Counted from the first letter of the stretch, positions 1 through 12,379 are shown. The stretch is 60,000 bases of DNA from Symsagittifera roscoffensis (GCF_963678635.1 NC_087063.1:17860143-17920142), one strand, 5' to 3'. Numbers and translations: made by a program. Notes: a model not told the origin generated them from the letters alone.

Positions 1-28
1 AAACGTGTACTGTCTTTGTCTTGTGGTT

Positions 29-445
29 TTATTTTTCCACCAGTGTTTCCTGTGTTTTTAGGAGGTGTACTGGGATGTATGAATTTTCGTCGCTAGTTGG
101 GTGATGTGCTGCATGGGGATTTATGATTGTTTTTCCTGTATTCTTGTTGAAACCTTGTTCGTAATGGACAAGATTTTCTGAATATTGCGTTTTATAAAGT
201 GGTTTGTTGTATTTACATGCAAGTTCCGTTTCTGGGTAAATTTGGAAACGTGTCAATTTAATTTCTATATTAATAATGTTTCTAAATTTATAATTACTCT
301 GTCTGATTTTTTCAGGGTTTAAGTTTTTTGCTACTTGAAATGTGGTACATGTGTCTTCAGGAAACCAAACAACTGTTGTTTGTGTTCGTGTAGTAGGATC
401 GCAGTATCCTTGGTCATTTTTGCAAGGGAGTCTGATAGTGTGTGA
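29..445 (-). pseudogene. Cys-containing region in the env position of the retroelement
   Basis: The minus strand is open for about 139 codons, ending at a stop at 29-31. It holds scattered cysteines (short pieces such as LPCKNDQGYC and ELACKYNKP) and looks like part of an extracellular domain. It follows integrase and the Pro/Thr-rich region, where Ty3/gypsy elements with a third gene carry env. I see no fusion peptide or furin site and do not recognise the family, so env is inferred from position and cysteine content only. It is a fragment of an old copy. Confidence 0.35.
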
Positions 446-719
446 CTAGTAAATCCTGGGGTCCTGTTCGGGGGGAAAGATTGTTATGATCGGGTTCTGA
501 GAAACTAAGAAGAGAAGGTTCTGGAAAATTAGTATCTTTAGAAGATACATGTGTATAATAGTCCTCAGTATGGATTATAAAAGTTATATATCCAATTGTC
601 TTTTTTGTGTACCTATCGTATTTGTAGATGATTTCTGTGGTTATAAATGGGGATGGTTAAAATTGAGCTGTTATATTTGAGGGGCTAGGGGTAAGGAATG
701 GTGAGTTATATTATTTAGT

Positions 720-2082
720 CTCACTGTGATTTCAAATTTCAGTGTCAGATTATCCTGTGTAAGTAATTGTTTCTTATGTTCTTGTATATCTTTTTGGATA
801 TATTGTCGGTATTGTAATCTGTTTAGTGCCCAGTTAATGGAGGGGGTGCTACGAATGTATTCCTGTCTAATCGTAGGGGTATGTTATTGGTTGAATGTTC
901 TCGATATCTAGCGGCAAGATTTGTATGAAAATTTAGAGGAAATGGTGTTGGTGAGATTTGACTTAAGGAAGGGGTTGAGGGGAGTGAAAGTGTTTTTGGT
1001 AGTGACAAAGGTGTGTCAGATGAAACGTCTATTGGATCGTTTACTAAAATTGGTTCACTCTGAGTGAAAACTTGTGTCATCCAATATGGGAGTTGTTCTG
1101 TAGTAGCTGGGGGGTTAAAAGGATTTTCTTGAATTGTTTCAGATGTAGGGGTTGAACCTAAAAAATTTGATGAGATGTTTGATGTATTTTGTTGTGATGC
1201 GGTCTGGGGAGTACTTTGAATTGTACTAGTGTAGAGGTCTATAAGATTTGCTATTGGTGAATGAGGCATTGAATTGAACTCTGGGGGTTTGCAAATTTCT
1301 ATTTCGTCTTGGATGTATAATTTGTCTGTTTATTTCGAGCGTGTTTTGATTTTGACCTTGGTGTCTTGCTATATTATGATCTTGTTGGAGAGTGGGGTAT
1401 ATATTATATACTGGTTCATAATGGGGTTTGCTTAGAGGTGCTTGGCAAATCACTGGTTCTGGTGGTTCGGACGATCGTAAGTGTCTCTCTTCAAATTATA
1501 TGGATTGTCTTGAAAAGAGATGCGTGTTGATGATTGGGGGTTTTTTTGTTTGATTATTTGTTGGTGTTGTTGGAGGTTCTTGGGATGCTGTTGGTGGGGA
1601 CCTGTGTGGGGGTTGTTGATTAGCAATTTTGGAAAATTTTTCAAAATTATTTATTCACGAAGAAATTTTTGTTTATTGAAATATTCTTCGATGAAAAAGA
1701 TTAAAAATATCGTTGCTAATGCAAAAAATGTGAATGCTTTTTTTAAACATTTGCATATTGTCATTATGAGGGATGTCAGAAATGGGAGAAATATCATAAA
1801 AAGAAGATAAACATCTGTCCTACTGAATAGATGTTGGAACATTTAGATAGTTATTAAAAAATCGTACCTGAAGAGGTGGTCAAGGGTTTTTGACAAACTA
1901 ATGTAGGTTTGGACTAGAGAATAGAAAATGATGAAAAAATTGCAAAAATTATCAGGAGGAGGATGAATATTTCTAGGGTATCGGCTATTAGGATTATACA
2001 GAGTTTGAAAAAAATTGAAATTATTGAAAAAAAGTTTGAAAGTATATCTTGAATATGGCTGACTGTTTTTTGAAAAAATCAA
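720..2082 (-). pseudogene. Pro/Ser/Thr-rich and hydrophobic third-ORF region of the retroelement
   Basis: Several minus-strand open stretches in different frames lie here: 823-1269 (148 codons, rich in Pro, Ser and Thr), 1226-1453, 1450-1644 (Gln/Pro-rich) and two short hydrophobic ones at 1651-1842 and 1843-2082. The 1651-1842 stretch has a membrane-like run with LFMIFLPFLTSLIM. They lie downstream of integrase, so they are probably remains of the third gene or of its spacer. Frame changes between them indicate decay. No family is recognised. Confidence 0.35.
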
Positions 2083-2925
2083 TTGAAGAAATGATTCATT
2101 CCGTCAAATTAATTTTATTGCATGTGGTCGGATTCTTTATTGGTTTTTTGACAAGTGGGTTGGGTTTCGGCAATTTGTGGTGAAGGGAAGTTCTGAAGGC
2201 TCTTAAGGATCTTCCTAGTTTTGTTGTTATTTATTGGATGATTGGGGGTATCTAAGAGATATTTGTTCATTAGGCTAAATGATCATGTCCATTTTGTTCT
2301 TTAGGATAATTTAAAATTTTTTCTTGAGGGTGTTTTGAGATCTAAGTTGGGACAATATTGTTGATCTTTGTTCTACTTGATAGGGGGAAGGTTGTAATAT
2401 TGAGACTTTGTTTATTTCAGGTGTCAATTTTTAGCGGTTTGCTTATTTCTGACTTAGAAGTTTTTTAGTTATAGTTAGAGATTTGCTTGAAGGTGATTGT
2501 TTGTCGACTAAAGAGGCCGTGTCAAAAATGAGGTGATGACTCCAAAAGGTTCTTTTTGGTTGAATTTGAACTAGTTCGTTCAAGTGCTTTTCAGCATGAA
2601 TTTTGAGAAAATGTACGGATTATGAAAAGGTCTTTCAAGAGGGGAAAATATTAATTAATTTTAGAGTGGTTTTCTGAAATTTAACTTTCTTTAATATTTT
2701 AGATTGTGGAATGAATGTTTATAATCTTTTCGTGGCTGATTTCGAAATCGCGATGATTGTCTATGTGGAAGTTTTTCTTTTTGTACTTGTGGTAGAATTT
2801 TGTCTTCTTAGTTTTGATTTTTTCTTTCTGTTTGAGTTATCTTTTTATGATTAAAATTTTAGATGTTTGTTTGTTAAGTTCTTTTTTATTTTGTTCATCA
2901 GAGTTATTTTAGAAAACTTTGAGTC
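2083..2925. other. No gene recognised between integrase and third-ORF region
   Basis: About 840 bp, T-rich on the plus strand, with frequent stops in all frames. It belongs to the retroelement by position. I see no motif in it. Confidence 0.5.
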
Positions 2926-4135
2926 CTGTAGAGGAATATAATTGAGTCAGTTCGCGAAGAGCGTACTCTTTCGGATAATAAGGTAAAAGATTGTTTCGTT
3001 GTTGAATGATTTCTTTTTTGCTAGAATCAGTAAGTTTGTATGTTACTTCAGTAGGGTTATCAAATATTTGGTATGGTCTTTTTCGAAGTGGTTGTAGTTT
3101 TTTGGATATTCCTTTTTGTGTATTAAAATTGGGTATTAAAACAACGTTCCAATTTTTAAATCGGTGGCTGGCATGAAGCGTGAAATAATTTAGTTGTTTA
3201 TATTTTGCCTTTGTAACAATTTCTTTGTTACTTTTTGGTGTAATTCATTGTGTTTTTTATCTCTATTTAAAATCCATTCGGTATGTGTACCGGAAGCTAA
3301 TTTTAAAATTTGTGGATGATGAAAATGGTGTTCATCATGGGTATGTAAGGGTAGATTATAACAAATTAAATCTTTGTTTGGTTGACAGTAACCTTGCGTA
3401 TTTTTTAAATAATTTGCTGTGAACATTATCGGTTTTCGTGGTTTTTGACTGAAACTCATTTCATAGGGTGACAGTCCTAAAAGTGTTGTGATTTGTGATT
3501 TATGAGATAAGGGGAATAGTTTTACATGTGTTGACCATTCAGTATATCGTGTGTCATTTCCGTTAAAGATACATCTGATATATTCTTGTAATGAAAGGTT
3601 CATGCCTTCGACTAATCCATTAGTCCAAGGTGCATGAGATGTACGTGGTTTGTGTTTAAAATTGTATAAGTGGCATAGTGTGATAATTTCGTTGTTTATA
3701 AGTTCAGTGCCATTGTCTGTAACAAGGATTTCGGGTAATCCGAATTTTGCTATTCAGAGTTCATAAACTGTTGTATATGCATAATGAGCATTAGAATGGG
3801 GTAGTGGGTTAAGTGCAACGTAGTGTGTAAATGCGTCGTCTATGACCATTAAATGTGAGTTTCCTTCTGAGGATGGTGATATTGGTCCTTTTGTATCAAA
3901 TGAAATTCTGTGATTGAAGTATAGACTTTGTCCTTTAAAATCTTGTTTTTCTGCTATTTGTTTTTGGTTTTGGTATGGTTTGTTTAATTGGCTTGTTATG
4001 CAATCTTTGCATAATACTTTAATCCAAATTGGTGCATTTGGAAAGTAAAAATTTTGTTTGAAATTGGAGTATGTTTTTTTCTGATCCTGAGTGTCCTTTG
4101 GTGTGTAATGAGTGGGCAGTATGAAAAGCTATAAG
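2926..4135 (-). pseudogene. Integrase, decayed
   Basis: The integrase joins retroelement cDNA to host DNA. The N-terminal zinc finger is near 4005-4130: a His pair (HSLHTKGHSG) and the Cys pair LCKDC, separated by a one-base frameshift near 4085. The catalytic core has the first Asp in SFDTKGPISP, the second in TDNGTE and the Glu in GLVEGMN, with 35 residues between the last two, the D-x35-E spacing of retroviral integrases. A TGA at 3754-3756 breaks the core before KFGLPEILV. The C-terminal part (2926-3170) carries a GPY/F-like module seen as LRKRPYQIF followed by a basic, Tyr/Pro-rich tail, in a different frame from the core. With at least one stop and two frame changes it is not functional. 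Confidence 0.9.
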
Positions 4136-4870
4136 CACCATACTTAAAGGTAGACAATATACTTTGAGATCAGATGTTCGGTATTCTAAAATATCTTTAT
4201 TCTCGTTGATAGAGGTATTATTAAATTTTCTGAAATATCTAAGAAGGGTTTTTTTCCTAGAATGGTGATATCGGCTTTAATTGGTTTGGTTTTATATTTG
4301 TGCCAAGATTTTAATTGTCTATTAACCGGGTCAAGTTTTTGATGTTTCTGTAATAATTCAAGTGTTATTTTTTTTTTATTGGAAGGAAAATGTTTTCAAT
4401 TTCAATTTTTGATAGAGGTATTGTATCTAGAGGGTCATGGAGGTTAAAGACTTGGTTTATTGTATATTTTGATTCTTTATTTGGTGGGCCTGATAAATTT
4501 ATACCATCACTTAGGTTTTCTTTTTCTATTAAAGGGAACAGATCTGTTTTGTATGAGTTTTGTTTGATTGGTTTTTGCTGTTTATTGTATTTAATCCATG
4601 ATGAATATGTTAATGGTTTAAATGTAGATTTTCCTAGTAGATCTACTTCGTAGTGATTGTTTTGACAATCTAGTTATGGTGGAAAATAATGTAGATTATT
4701 AATCTATGATTGGTCTATATCAGTTTTTACTGCATATTTGGATTGTAATCTTGGTGAAGTTTCATCTTTTGCAAGGAAAAAATAAATATTTTGTGGTGTT
4801 TCGACTGTTGTTTTCCTTGTTAATAAATCAGGTGGTGTATTTCTACTAATATATTGGGTAGTGCGAGGTT
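4136..4870 (-). pseudogene. pol linker between RNase H and integrase
   Basis: An open minus-strand tract at about 4375-4650 (pieces such as GKSTFKPLTYSSW and LSKIEIENIFLP), together with 4704-4886, continues the polyprotein between RNase H and the integrase zinc finger. It has no recognised catalytic motif and fits the variable tether region of gypsy-type pol. Stops and frame changes occur at both ends. Confidence 0.55.
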
Positions 4871-5106
4871 TTTTCCTGCTGCCCAAACTATGGTTAGGTT
4901 TGAGAACTTCATTAAAATTAGTTGAAATCTATAAACTCCATGGTTTGGGTTTGATTTTTGTGTATAAAGGAAACTTATGGGTTTATGATCTGTAAATAAA
5001 ACTGTTGGATGTTTTGATCCAAGTATTAAAAATTCATTTTTTTGTGAGTGTATATATTATGCCTGTGCATTCTCGTATTTTGTATTTTCTTTTTTTCTGG
5101 ACGGTG
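4860..5106 (-). pseudogene. RNase H remnant, N-terminal half missing
   Basis: The motif TDHKP at 4979-4993, followed by a Tyr/Arg-rich stretch and then WAAGKNLALPNIL, is the C-terminal half of the Ty3/gypsy RNase H and its exit linker. RECTGIIYTLT just upstream (about 5040-5075) matches the helix before that motif. The domain should degrade RNA in the RNA-DNA hybrid, but its early acidic residues are not found. Only about 104 codons separate YLDD of the polymerase from TDHKP, far fewer than usual, so an internal deletion is likely. Confidence 0.8.
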
Positions 5107-5802
5107 GTTGAAGTTTTTGGATTGCATCTATGCGAGATTTTAATGGAGTCATTGTGTTTGTTTCTATAATTCCAAGAACTTTTACACGTGTTAGAAAACA
5201 ATGGAATATATCCGGGGCTGCTTGCATGTTTTCGTGTATTAATATCTGATGATATTTTTCTAAGACAATGAATATTCGTCTGTGGTTTGTGATTGCATAA
5301 AAACATCGTCTAAATATGTGATTGCTTTTTTATTGAGTATGAGTGTTCGGAAAATTTTACTCATGAATGCTGAGAATGCTGCTGGTCCTATGGAAATTCC
5401 ATAGAATAATCTATTGAATTCATATTGCTGATTTCCAATAACGAATTGTGTTAATTGTCGTGATTGTTCGTTTAATGGCATTTGTTTATATGTACTATTC
5501 ATATCTGCTGTTGTGAAATATTTACCGTTTATTTTTGTGAGAACTACTTGAATTGGTTCAATAGGCCAATTACATTTAGATTCATCAATGAGTGAATTGA
5601 GGTATCTTGTATCTAGAAATATTTTCAATGAATCTCCTTTTGCTAAAATGATAACGGGGTATATAAATGTGTTACCTTTTGGCTGTTCTTCTTTATTTAC
5701 TGAAGAAATGATTTCATATTGTTCTAGTATGTCCAGTAATTGGTTAATTTTGTCTTGTAAATGAATTGGGACTTTACTTGCTCGTTTATTTGAAAACTGC
5801 AT
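5107..5802 (-). pseudogene. Reverse transcriptase, decayed
   Basis: The longest pol frame (5260-5802, 180 codons) carries the polymerase fingers and palm: TADMNSTYKQMPL with the first catalytic Asp, FNRLFYGISIGPAAFSAFM, and the active site YLDD at 5305-5316. This is the Ty3/gypsy arrangement. The frame breaks shortly after YLDD, and the thumb continues in other frames down to about 5107. The protein would copy the element's RNA into DNA, but stops and the adjoining deletion rule out function. Confidence 0.92.
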
Positions 5803-6480
5803 CAGGTTTTAGAGGTAAATATAGTGGTGAACTTACTTTTCCAACATCAAATTTAGAAGTTGCGTAAACTTTTGGGTATTTCAAAAGTAAATCAGCTAAT
5901 TGTTCAAATTTTTTTGTGTTATCTGAGAGTGTTGAAAATTGAAATTTGTTAAAAATTTTAGTTGTTCTTCTGTGTATTTTGATATTTGAAACGTTAGTTC
6001 AAAGTAAGGTGTTTTCGTGAAATAGTCTGTGTTTCGTTTTCCATTGCTTATTGTATTTTTTATCGATAATTGTTCGTCAAGAATTGTTGATTGACATATA
6101 TCTAATAGTTGTAAAATAATATTTACTCTGTACGCTACTTCTTTTGTGGGAGAAAGTGTTGTGTTAGTTTCACAATAACCTAAGAACCCTAGAGGTAGTG
6201 TTATTTTATATGGAAAATTGTTATATACATGTAAGGAAATCATGTCTGAGTTTGAGTTTTTCATGTATTTGATAGATGAAAATGTTACTCGGAAAAATTT
6301 ATGAATTGGTCTGAATTCAAGGTCAGACATATAGAGATGTTGTGTTTTTTGTTCTTTATCGTGTTGGTGAACTTGTTTGATCGAGAAGTTATAAATATAA
6401 TCTGCTAGTGGTTTCAGGTGTTTCCGTTCCTGATTGTATATAGGGTAAAATTTGGAGAAAAATGGTGGTTGTTTGTTCAT
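5803..6480 (-). pseudogene. pol segment between protease and reverse transcriptase
   Basis: A 194-codon minus-strand frame (5896-6480) precedes the reverse transcriptase. It has no motif I can name. The position between the DSGAE protease and the polymerase makes it the pre-RT linker of the polyprotein, unusually long for the class. A frame change or stop separates it from the polymerase frame at about 5803-5896. Confidence 0.6.
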
Positions 6481-6559
6481 GCTTTGAAAAAAAGTTGAAG
6501 CTGTGTTTTTATTTCTTGTGCATTTATCTTATAAATGGATTCTGCTGTTTGAGTAATTC

Positions 6560-6910
6560 ATAGTTGGTATATATTTAGTAAAAAATGGGATTCCAATGAT
6601 ATTATGTTTTATATCTGCGATATGGAAGGTTTGTTTAAATGGTTTGCTCGAAAGTTTATTATGTTCCATTGTTCGAGTGGGAACAAGAAAAAGTTGGATT
6701 TTTCCATAATTTGTTAAGGTTGATCCTTGTGCTGTTGCTAGCCTGCCTGTTGTTTTGAAGGGTAATAATTTTGGATGTAAAATTTTTATTTCATTCCAAA
6801 TGGGGAGGTTAATGATGTTTGATTCCGCTCCGGAATCTATTAAAAAATCAAATTCAAGTTCTGGTATTTGAAGTTCTTTGCATGTTGGACTTTCTAAAAG
6901 GAGTGGGATT
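6560..6910 (-). pseudogene. Retroviral-type aspartic protease, decayed
   Basis: The active-site motif DSGAE lies at 6823-6837 within the stretch FDFLIDSGAESNIINLP, typical of retropepsins that cut Gag-Pol. Downstream minus-strand sequence has Val/Leu-rich strands but broken frames. It sits between the zinc knuckle region and the pre-RT segment, as expected. Confidence 0.85.
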
Positions 6911-6921
6911 GCCCAAATTTT

Positions 6922-7152
6922 TTATTTTTGTAATTGCGTTTCTTTAGGTATATTTTGGTAAATGTTATTTGTGCTCGAACATTCTGTGGTTTTTTCTTCT
7001 GTTAATTCTTCTACTATTTTTTCTATTGTTTTGTTACTGCTTATAGGTCTTTTATAATAATTTAAAAGGAAGTGATTATGATTTTGATAGATATGAGAAT
7101 GTATTGGTTGTTCGTATATAATAGGTTCGTAGTCATTTTCAACATGTATCAT
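6922..7152 (-). pseudogene. Spacer upstream of protease
   Basis: A 76-codon frame rich in Asn, Glu, Ile and Tyr. No domain is recognised. It lies between the Arg/Asn-rich gag tail and the protease and is probably the gag-pol junction spacer. Confidence 0.35.
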
Positions 7153-7339
7153 ATTAACTGAAATTGCATTGTCTGTTTCACTTTCACTGTCTGTGGATTC
7201 GCATTTTATGTGAATTAATTACAATTCTGGGCTTTTCGTATTATCAATACCAGGGGGATTCGGTTGAAGTTCTTCAGTTGTTTGTGCTTTATTGATTTGC
7301 CTTGGATGTTTAGGTGTACTACTTCTATAATTTTGTTGT

Positions 7340-7710
7340 GAATTTTGATAACGTGTGTTATTCCTATTGAGAGTAGTTTCTTTGTCTGTTTTTATAACTT
7401 AAATTTCTGTTCTGTGAATTGTCGCGTGATCTAATTTGATAGTTATTAAATTTTTATCTTTGATAGTTTAATCGGTTGTTGGAATTATCGCGTGATCTAT
7501 TATTTTGATATTTATGATTTCGATCATTTGAATAGTTTCTATTCCTATCTTTGGAATAATTTCTATTGCTATTATATAAAGAGTTTCTAGATCGATCATT
7601 TGAATAATATCTATTTCTCGAACTTGAATGGGAACTGGTATCAAACGAAAATTCAGGTCGGTTTGAATTTGATCTTGACTAGTTATTTCGATACTGATGA
7701 TTTCGACTGT
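7340..7710 (-). repeat. Arg/Asn/Ser/Tyr-rich repeats at the end of gag
   Basis: On the minus strand this stretch reads as imperfect short repeats of the type SNDRSRN, NYSKDRNRNYSND and RSRDNSNN. The DNA shows the same unit repeatedly as gatcgatcatttgaata-like words. A basic, low-complexity tail after a zinc knuckle fits RNA binding by nucleocapsid. A stop interrupts it near 7467. Confidence 0.65.
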
Positions 7711-7964
7711 TTGATCGACTATATCTGTTTTGTGAGAAATTTCGTGAATTTCTTTAGCTTGGTGATCGTCCTCGATAATTCGGAATATAAAATGATTGTT
7801 GTCTACAGTAAATTGAGTTATTTGGAAGTGGTTTTCCTGAACTATTATTACTATGAATGTTTTTGTTGGGTAAATTTTGATCTTTTTTTTATGTACTGAT
7901 GAAATGATTTATTTGGTTCTCTATACTTTTGTGGTTTATTTTGATTGTCTTGTTGTTTTTGTCT

Positions 7965-8006
7965 GCATTCGGCAAGGCTGTGTCTTTATCTTCGGCAATA
8001 ATTGCA
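7965..8006 (-). pseudogene. CCHC zinc knuckle with an in-frame stop
   Basis: The minus strand reads C-N-Y-C, four residues, H, four residues, C: the C-x2-C-x4-H-x4-C spacing of retroviral nucleocapsid knuckles, which bind the packaged RNA. The third residue after the second Cys is a stop codon (TAA), so the motif is intact in spacing but not translatable. Found by reading the strand, not from a long frame. Confidence 0.8.
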
Positions 8007-10530
8007 CCTTTTTTTGAATGATGGTTTATCTTTAAAATTAGGGTTTTTCTCATAGATGTTTAAGATTTCATTGCTTTTTTCTGATAATTCTGTATCAGAG
8101 TCGTTGATATTGTTTATCTGTGAAGTAGTAGTTTGGATGTTGTTTAGATATTGTAGCTTTAGGTTTTCTGTTTCTTCTTATTTCATAGTAGTTTCTGCTA
8201 GTTCTAGTTTACCTAAAAATTTGTAAAGTCTAAAACTGGTTCTCGGATTGAGGAAGGATGTGATGCTCTCTTTTTTATTGCTATTTTTCGTAATTGAGGT
8301 GATAGAGTCATCACTAAGATTTCTGTCATCTTTTTGTATTTTTTATAAAATGGGTTTTGAGTGAATATGCTTTTAGGACTAATGTTTCAATGCTTACTGC
8401 AAGTTCTTTATTTGTTTCATTTGGTAGTCTTCGAATTTCATTGCATGAAACTCTTTGATGTTGTTTGTTTCTTTCAGAATCAAACGTTTTGAGAATTCTT
8501 GTGCGAATCTTTTCCAATCTGATTTAAATTATATAGGTAAAACTGAAAATCATTTTTGGGCTGCGCCGTCAAGTGTGGTTTGAATTAAGGCTGTGCGTCT
8601 ATGTATCCAATTTTGATGAAGCGGCGTATTTACTGGTTCAGGTTCATATTCAAAATCAAATTTGCTGTGACTGCGTTTAGATATTTTTCTACAGAGTATT
8701 CAGAGATCTGTGCATGCAAATACCATTAGTGGCTTATTCGATGATATTGATGATCCAACCATTAGGTATGGATTCATAGTCATTTGTAGTGATTCTGCGG
8801 CATTTGGCATTTGCGAAAAGTTTGTATGTTGACTTTTTGTTATTCCATGTTGTTGTAAATAACATGGCAGTGAGATTTCGTTATGAATTTGAGTTGGTTG
8901 GTAAGAGTATGTATTGACTGGGTTTTGTGATTGAAAAATATTATTGTATGATGTTGGAGTATTTTTAGGTTGTCTTATTTGTTCAACTCGTGTAAATGGT
9001 TCGAAAACATTTGGTTGATCAATACTGTAAGAACGAGGTCTTTGGCTTAATTAAAATCGTTGAAGAATTTGATCAAAATTTTCCTCATCATCTGATGGAA
9101 AACAACTAGCTGTTTAATAAGGAGGTTGATTTCTATTATGGTATCTATTTGTATTATTTTTATTTTGTTAAAAAATGGCTAATTTTCACTTTGATCTTGT
9201 AAAGATCGTGGTTGATCATTAAAGTTTACTGAGTTTGAGGATGGTTGTGGTATACTTTGACTTTGTGAATATGAGTAGTTTTGATTATTCATATTCGAAG
9301 GTTTTGTTGTTTTTGATCTATTTACATATTTATAATTATGTTCTGCGAAATTATTTTTTGATAATTTATTTTTTGTTTATATGATGGTTTTGTTACTGGT
9401 AGAAACGTTTGGTTATCCATTTGTGAATACTTTTGAGCAACCGAGGGTTTTGCCGTGGATTGTATAACTGTTTGCTGAAACGTTGGGTTTTTTTGGTTTT
9501 GGAGTTTTAAAATTGGGTTCAATAGATGAATTACTTTGTTATCCTTCTGTTGTTGCTATTGTTTCAATTATTTGTTCAATTACGAAAGGTGATGAGGTTT
9601 GTATATTTTGTTGTGTGAGTTTTCTTGTTCTTTTTAATTTGTCTTGTTCTATGAAAGTAGAGTTTAGACTATTATTTCCTGCTCTTTCATGAAAGAATGG
9701 ATTATGATTTAAAGGTGTTGCGTCAATTGTAAGTGAGTATACTTTAACATAATCTTTGTGAATAGAGATTGTGCTAATTGCTTGGCTTGATATATCTGTT
9801 GGTATATTAATAAATAAATCATGAAACCCTTCAGGTTCCCAAATATAATCTGTTTGTTCTGCTAATATGGTTTCGTCATCTGTATTTGTGGTCTAAAATT
9901 TTTTTTTGCTAGTGTTATAAGATCAATTTTATAAACAAAGTATTCGATTATGAACCATGCTAAGATTTGTTGTAAATCTTGTTTAACGTGTTGTGTTATT
10001 TCGTTACTAGTTAGATTTTCACTGATTGCAATCAAAAATTTAGAAATTATATGTATTTTTTGGCGTACGGTTGTATGTAGAGATTTTTGAGTTGGTGAAT
10101 TGCCTTGAGGTTCCTTCAATTCTAATGTAGATAAATAGCTATAGATAAAAGAAAATTCATGGTTTGTGAGTATTGAATTTGCTCTTTGTGAGTTTTGATG
10201 TTGTATATTTTTGATGTATTCCGAAGAAACTTTTGAAAATTCAATATCTACGTCATCAGTTTGAATGAGATATTTGTCATAAAATGCGTTTGGTGAACTG
10301 ATTTCTATTGTGTAGACTCCATCTTGTGATGTGAGACTACATATGCCTTTAAGATAGTGGTCAGGAAGTTGTTCTTTTATTTTTACATCGGGAAATTGAT
10401 TTGCGCATGGAATATCTCAATTTTCGAATAAATTTATGATTAAATTTTGGCAAAATTGAACCTGTCCTCGAGCTTCAGCTTGTGGATGTATTAAAAATGG
10501 GAGTGTTGAATCTTCTAGGTTTTTATTCAT
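8007..10530 (-). pseudogene. gag, decayed
   Basis: An ATG at 10528-10530 opens a frame that begins MNKNLEDSTLPFLIHPQ, meets a TGA at 10417-10419 and continues in the same frame past 9862. Further open pieces (9322-9522, 8326-8517) lie in shifted frames and end at the zinc knuckle. Middle pieces are rich in Gln, Asn and Ser; the piece near 8330-8520 is charged and helical in character, as in capsid. Assignment to gag rests on position between leader and knuckle. Multiple stops show it is dead. Confidence 0.7.
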
Positions 10531-12379
10531 TTTGGATCATTTTTGTGTTGTATCACTGTTAGTGTGTATTTTTCAAGGTGTCTTATTGGTTGATTTCAAT
10601 TGTACAGACGTATTGGTTTGTTTGTGTATGACTTTTTTATTCTACGTTTTCCTTTTATTGATGCTGGTGACGTTGTTTCTGAGTCAGAAAAGTATATTTA
10701 ATCGTCAATTTGATGTTTTTTTTTACTGATTCTTTTAAATTGTGGAGTTCTTGCATTGCGCATGTTTCTGATTCTGAGATTGCGTTACTTCGTTTGAAAA
10801 TCGTTTCCTAATAATTTGTTTTTGTTTGTTAATAATTTTCTTAGCGTATGTCTTTTTGTTCTTATGTATCCTTTTGTTTGTGTGTGTGGTGTGATTACGA
10901 GGTCGTATTTCTTGTCGTTAATTATACAGTTGTTTCCTAAATTGTCTCTTGACATAAGGTTTATGATGATGGATGCAATATTGGGGTTAGTGATTTCTAG
11001 TGTCTTAAATTGTTAGTTCCTACAATTTTTTGTGGCTAGCTTAACTTAGGACGTATTTGTCGGGTTGGAGAGAAAAGTGTAAAAGATATTTAATTTCTCG
11101 TGAATAATTCTAAGTTAAGATAGACTTACCTTATCTTACTTAGGGGCTGTGATTTGTGATTAAGGGTTTGAGAATAGTTATTGATCCACAAGGTTCAGGT
11201 ATAATTAGAACGCAAGTAGTTCATTAGATACTATTTTATGACTTACTAAGTTAAAGTGTTTTAGCCTGGGTCATTTAAGTGGAAGGGGATCAAGTGAAGG
11301 ATGAGTAACCGAAGTTCTTCACTGTTTATCCTAATTAGAATGGTTAGCTATTTGAAAACTTTCTGTTATTTCTGGGTCTTTAATAAGGGTTGGATAGTGA
11401 ATCGACGTTTGAGGCCGTTAGACACTTAAGTGGAAGGGGATCAAGTGAAGGATGAGTAACCGAAGTTCTTCACTGTTTATCCTAATTAGAATGGTTAGCT
11501 ATTTGAAAACTTTCTGTTATTTCTGGGTCTTTAATAAGGGTTGGATAGTGAATCGACGTTTGAGGCCGTTAGACACTTTTTAATATGGGAGAGAGAGAAC
11601 AAAATTGTTCTATTTGATCCAAGGATAAGCCTTTATGATCAGAATTTTAGATTTAGTTTAATTTAATTTAAAGATTCAAGGGAAGCCTTGATAATCTGCT
11701 GTTTTAAATGAATTTAACTCAAGTGAAAACAATGATAAGCCTTGATAATATTTCGATAAAGGTTAAGTTAAAAAGGTTAAATTTTTAGTTTTGATGTTTG
11801 TTAGTTTTTGAGATTTGATGTTATGTTTTAGGTGATGAAGCTGGGATGAAGGAATGATTTATATTATTAACAATTTATGCTTTTTACTAACTAATTTTTG
11901 TACCCTCATTTTCAATAAATTTTTTTCTTTCAAGATGTTTTTAATTTACTGCAGATTTTTTAAGGGGAACGACTAGTGTTGTTTTTATCGTTCGTTATTG
12001 TATAATTATTACGTTTAGCGCCATGAAAGGTTATTGAAGATGTTTCTTCAAAATTTTATGTCAATAAATGAAAACCTAAATTTACTGCTGAAAGTATTCT
12101 AAATATAAAAGTTTGATCTGGTTTTTGTCGTACAATCGTGAAATCGAATGGTAGATTTCTTCCTAATCTTACGTCGTCTATTGTCCGAGGTCTTCTTCCA
12201 AAATCGAGTACTTCTCGTATTGTTCGGAAAATTGGATCTGATCTATTGAGTCGTAGAGACATTTCTACTAGATTTTTGTCATATAACATTTTTTTAAATG
12301 TTGTATTTGTCTAATTCTAATCTAATGTTCTGGTTAATGTTTCTAATCTAAGTTAGTTAAGGTCTTGTTTGAGACTTTT
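10531..12379 (-). other. Long leader between primer site and gag
   Basis: About 1.85 kb separate the candidate primer site from the gag ATG, long for a gypsy-type leader. It contains a 151-bp tandem duplication (11275-11578) and one minus-strand frame of 77 codons (12056-12289), which is Arg/Leu-rich and unrecognised. Plus-strand frames here are T-rich and show no homology I can name. Confidence 0.45.
11275..11578. repeat. Perfect 151-bp tandem duplication in the leader
   Basis: Two head-to-tail copies (11275-11425 and 11426-11576) appear identical over their whole length, from ttaagtggaagggg to gttagacactt. Lack of divergence in an otherwise decayed element suggests a recent duplication, or an assembly duplication. 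Confidence 0.95.

Noticed and set aside
1-445. Assigning the third-gene region to a specific viral env family
   Set aside because: Cysteine pattern and position are suggestive, but no diagnostic motif is visible.
9483-9692. Plus-strand frames inside the retroelement (for example 9483-9692, 10532-10729, 10816-11016)
   Set aside because: Shadows of T-rich DNA opposite gag and leader; Phe/Leu/Val-rich without motifs.
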